Below are positions 5,622 to 6,439 of a DNA stretch of 6,439 bases, one piece after another (the first letter of the stretch is position 1; every line of letters begins with the position of its first letter). A program made the translations under genes and the position numbers. Source of the DNA: Candidatus Endomicrobiellum dinenymphae (GTDB lineage Bacteria > Elusimicrobiota > Endomicrobiia > Endomicrobiales > Endomicrobiaceae); the NCBI GenBank assembly GCA_020328135.1, contig JAIXNA010000002.1, positions 10,201 through 16,639 on the forward strand, in the 5' to 3' direction. The notes beneath the pieces were generated by a model. The model ran no database searches. It worked only from the letters and a program-made list of their open reading frames with translations, and was not told the DNA's origin.

Positions 5622-6335
5622 ATGAAAGGTTTTTGTTTAGAAGTTTGGGGTGATTATGCCTGTTTTACAAGACCTGAAATGAAAGTTGAAAGAGTAAGTT
5701 ATGATATTATAACTCCATCTGCGGCAAGGGCAATTTTTGAATCTATTTTATGGAAACCTGCTATTGTTTGGAATGTTAAAAAAATTGAAGTTTTAAACCC
5801 AATCAAATGGTTTTCTATTCGGCGTAATGAAGTTGGAGCTATTGCTTCAGTTGGTAAAGAATGTATTTATACTCAAGATAGTATTCAACAAAGAGCTACT
5901 TTATGTCTTAAAGATGTCAAATATAGAATATATGCGGAATTTGATTTTATACCTCAAGAGGAAAGAGAAAATCATCTGCGTAATGTTTTATACGAACATA
6001 CAAAGAAAAAGTTAAAAGAGGAAATTCTTAACGGAGAAGATGAAACAGAGTCCAAATATGCTTCTATGTTTGAAAGACGGGCGAGTAGAGGACAATGTTT
6101 TAATCAACCTTATTTAGGCTGTAGAGAATTTTCTGCAGGTTTCAAATTGATTAATCCCAAAGAAGATAAAGTTGCCCCTATTGATGAAACGAAAGATTTA
6201 GGAATTATGCTTTATGATATGGATTTCAAAAATTTACAATCTCCGCAAGCCTTATGGTTTTTTGCAAAAATGGAAAATGGCATAATCGATGTGCCCGCTT
6301 GGGATAGCAAGGAGGTATTAATTTACAAGCGTTAG
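5622..6335 (+). CDS. cas5c: Type I-C CRISPR-associated protein Cas5c (Cas5d), crRNA-processing endoribonuclease
   Basis: In type I-C systems, which lack Cas6, this RAMP protein cuts the repeat RNA at the base of its stem and stays bound to the 11-nt 5' handle in Cascade. The 237-residue protein shows the subtype signatures: VWGDYACFTRPEMKVERVSY (8-27), TPSAARAI (31-38), WKPAIVW (44-50), RRNEV (67-71), the glycine-rich part RRASRGQCFNQPYLGCREF (152-170) and LGIMLYDMDF (193-202), ending MENGIIDVPAWDS. Catalysis in the Bacillus halodurans enzyme uses Tyr46, Lys116 and His117. By alignment from memory the equivalents here are Leu43, Lys145 and Tyr146, so only the lysine is kept; these positions vary in the family. 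The start has AGGGG at 5611-5615, 6 nt upstream. An internal 86-bp piece (5733-5818) recurs inverted at the window end. Confidence 0.94.
   Translation: MKGFCLEVWGDYACFTRPEMKVERVSYDIITPSAARAIFESILWKPAIVWNVKKIEVLNPIKWFSIRRNEVGAIASVGKECIYTQDSIQQRATLCLKDVKYRIYAEFDFIPQEERENHLRNVLYEHTKKKLKEEILNGEDETESKYASMFERRASRGQCFNQPYLGCREFSAGFKLINPKEDKVAPIDETKDLGIMLYDMDFKNLQSPQALWFFAKMENGIIDVPAWDSKEVLIYKR
5733..5818 (+). repeat. 86-bp inverted repeat, copy A (inside cas5c)
   Basis: These bases of cas5c (codons from about Ile38 to Ile66) are present as a perfect reverse complement at 6354-6439. Position x pairs with 12172 minus x. Identity stops abruptly after 5818. At the other side it reaches the window edge, so the true repeat may be longer. 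The reading frame of cas5c is intact here, so this is taken as the original copy. Confidence 0.97.
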
Positions 6336-6379
6336 CGTTAAAAGAATATTATGATAGAAAACCATTTGATTGGGTTTAA
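6317..6379 (+). pseudogene. cas8c: Start of cas8c (type I-C Cascade large subunit), broken after about 13 codons
   Basis: Right at the end of cas5c, a second frame reads N-L-Q-A-L-A-L-K-E-Y-Y-D-R-K from 6320. This resembles the M-I-L-Q-A-L..YYDR opening typical of Cas8c, and cas8c is the expected next gene in I-C operons. The frame overlaps the cas5c end by 19 bp. From 6354 the sequence is the inverted cas5c copy, so the frame continues as foreign codons and stops at TAA 6377-6379. No ATG, GTG or TTG lies in this frame after the stop at 6305. The only start candidate is ATT at 6317, which the GGAGG at 6311-6315 almost touches. Either the true start is mutated or misread, or a non-standard start is used. 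The call rests on a few residues plus gene order. Confidence 0.6.
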
Positions 6380-6439
6380 AACTTCAATTTTTTTAACATT
6401 CCAAACAATAGCAGGTTTCCATAAAATAGATTCAAAAAT
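6354..6439 (-). repeat. 86-bp inverted repeat, copy B (inverted cas5c fragment at window end)
   Basis: Reading the minus strand from 6439 reproduces cas5c positions 5733-5818 without a mismatch, including the run of seven A. The junction is at 6353/6354, inside the cas8c-like frame. The first bases, ATAGAAAA (6354-6361), would also suit the expected cas8c codons for Arg-Lys, so a short microhomology may have mediated the join. Copy B is not a gene. It looks like a fold-back chimera produced by strand-displacement amplification, an assembly fault, or a real inverted duplication. Confidence 0.95.

Overview
This is a short, AT-rich bacterial stretch, cut at both ends and with all genes on the + strand. 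It opens inside glmS and closes just after the first codons of a CRISPR cas8c gene. The small odd size and the fold-back at the right end suggest a whole contig from a draft, metagenome or single-cell assembly. Low GC, compact spacing and gene content fit an anaerobic or host-associated bacterium. An Elusimicrobiota/Endomicrobium-like source is possible, but that is only an impression from memory.

Left part (1-3029), housekeeping: the C-terminal isomerase end of GlmS (amino-sugar and wall precursor synthesis), a 197-bp spacer full of inverted repeats, then a tight run of acpS (holo-ACP synthase), nnrD (ADP/ATP-dependent NAD(P)H-hydrate dehydratase) and an M20 family amidohydrolase. Gaps of 8 and 21 bp suggest one transcript for the last three.

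Right part (3030-6439), start of a type I-C CRISPR-Cas operon: cas3 (complete HD nuclease-helicase), cas5c (crRNA-processing Cas5d type) and the first codons of cas8c. cas7, cas4, cas1, cas2 and any array lie outside the window.

The most interesting region is the 400-bp gap between the amidohydrolase and cas3. It appears to hold a one-spacer mini-CRISPR: a degenerate type I-C repeat (3209-3248) with the 11-nt handle expected of this subtype, a spacer-like segment (3249-3285), and a second, strongly diverged repeat-like hairpin (3286-3308). The first 15 nt of the spacer match 3094-3108, directly behind a 5'-TTC PAM and at the start region of a predicted promoter (TTGACA at 3054). The only mismatches are at positions 6 and 12, the bases that type I Cascade flips out of pairing. 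This is the layout expected of a Cascade-guided autorepressor (CreR-like) or a CRISPR-regulated toxin-antitoxin guide (CreA-like), and it would make cas expression sense Cascade and crRNA supply.

The last 86 bp (6354-6439) are a perfect inverted copy of an internal piece of cas5c (5733-5818). They break cas8c after about a dozen codons. An amplification or assembly chimera is the likeliest cause, though a real inverted duplication cannot be excluded.
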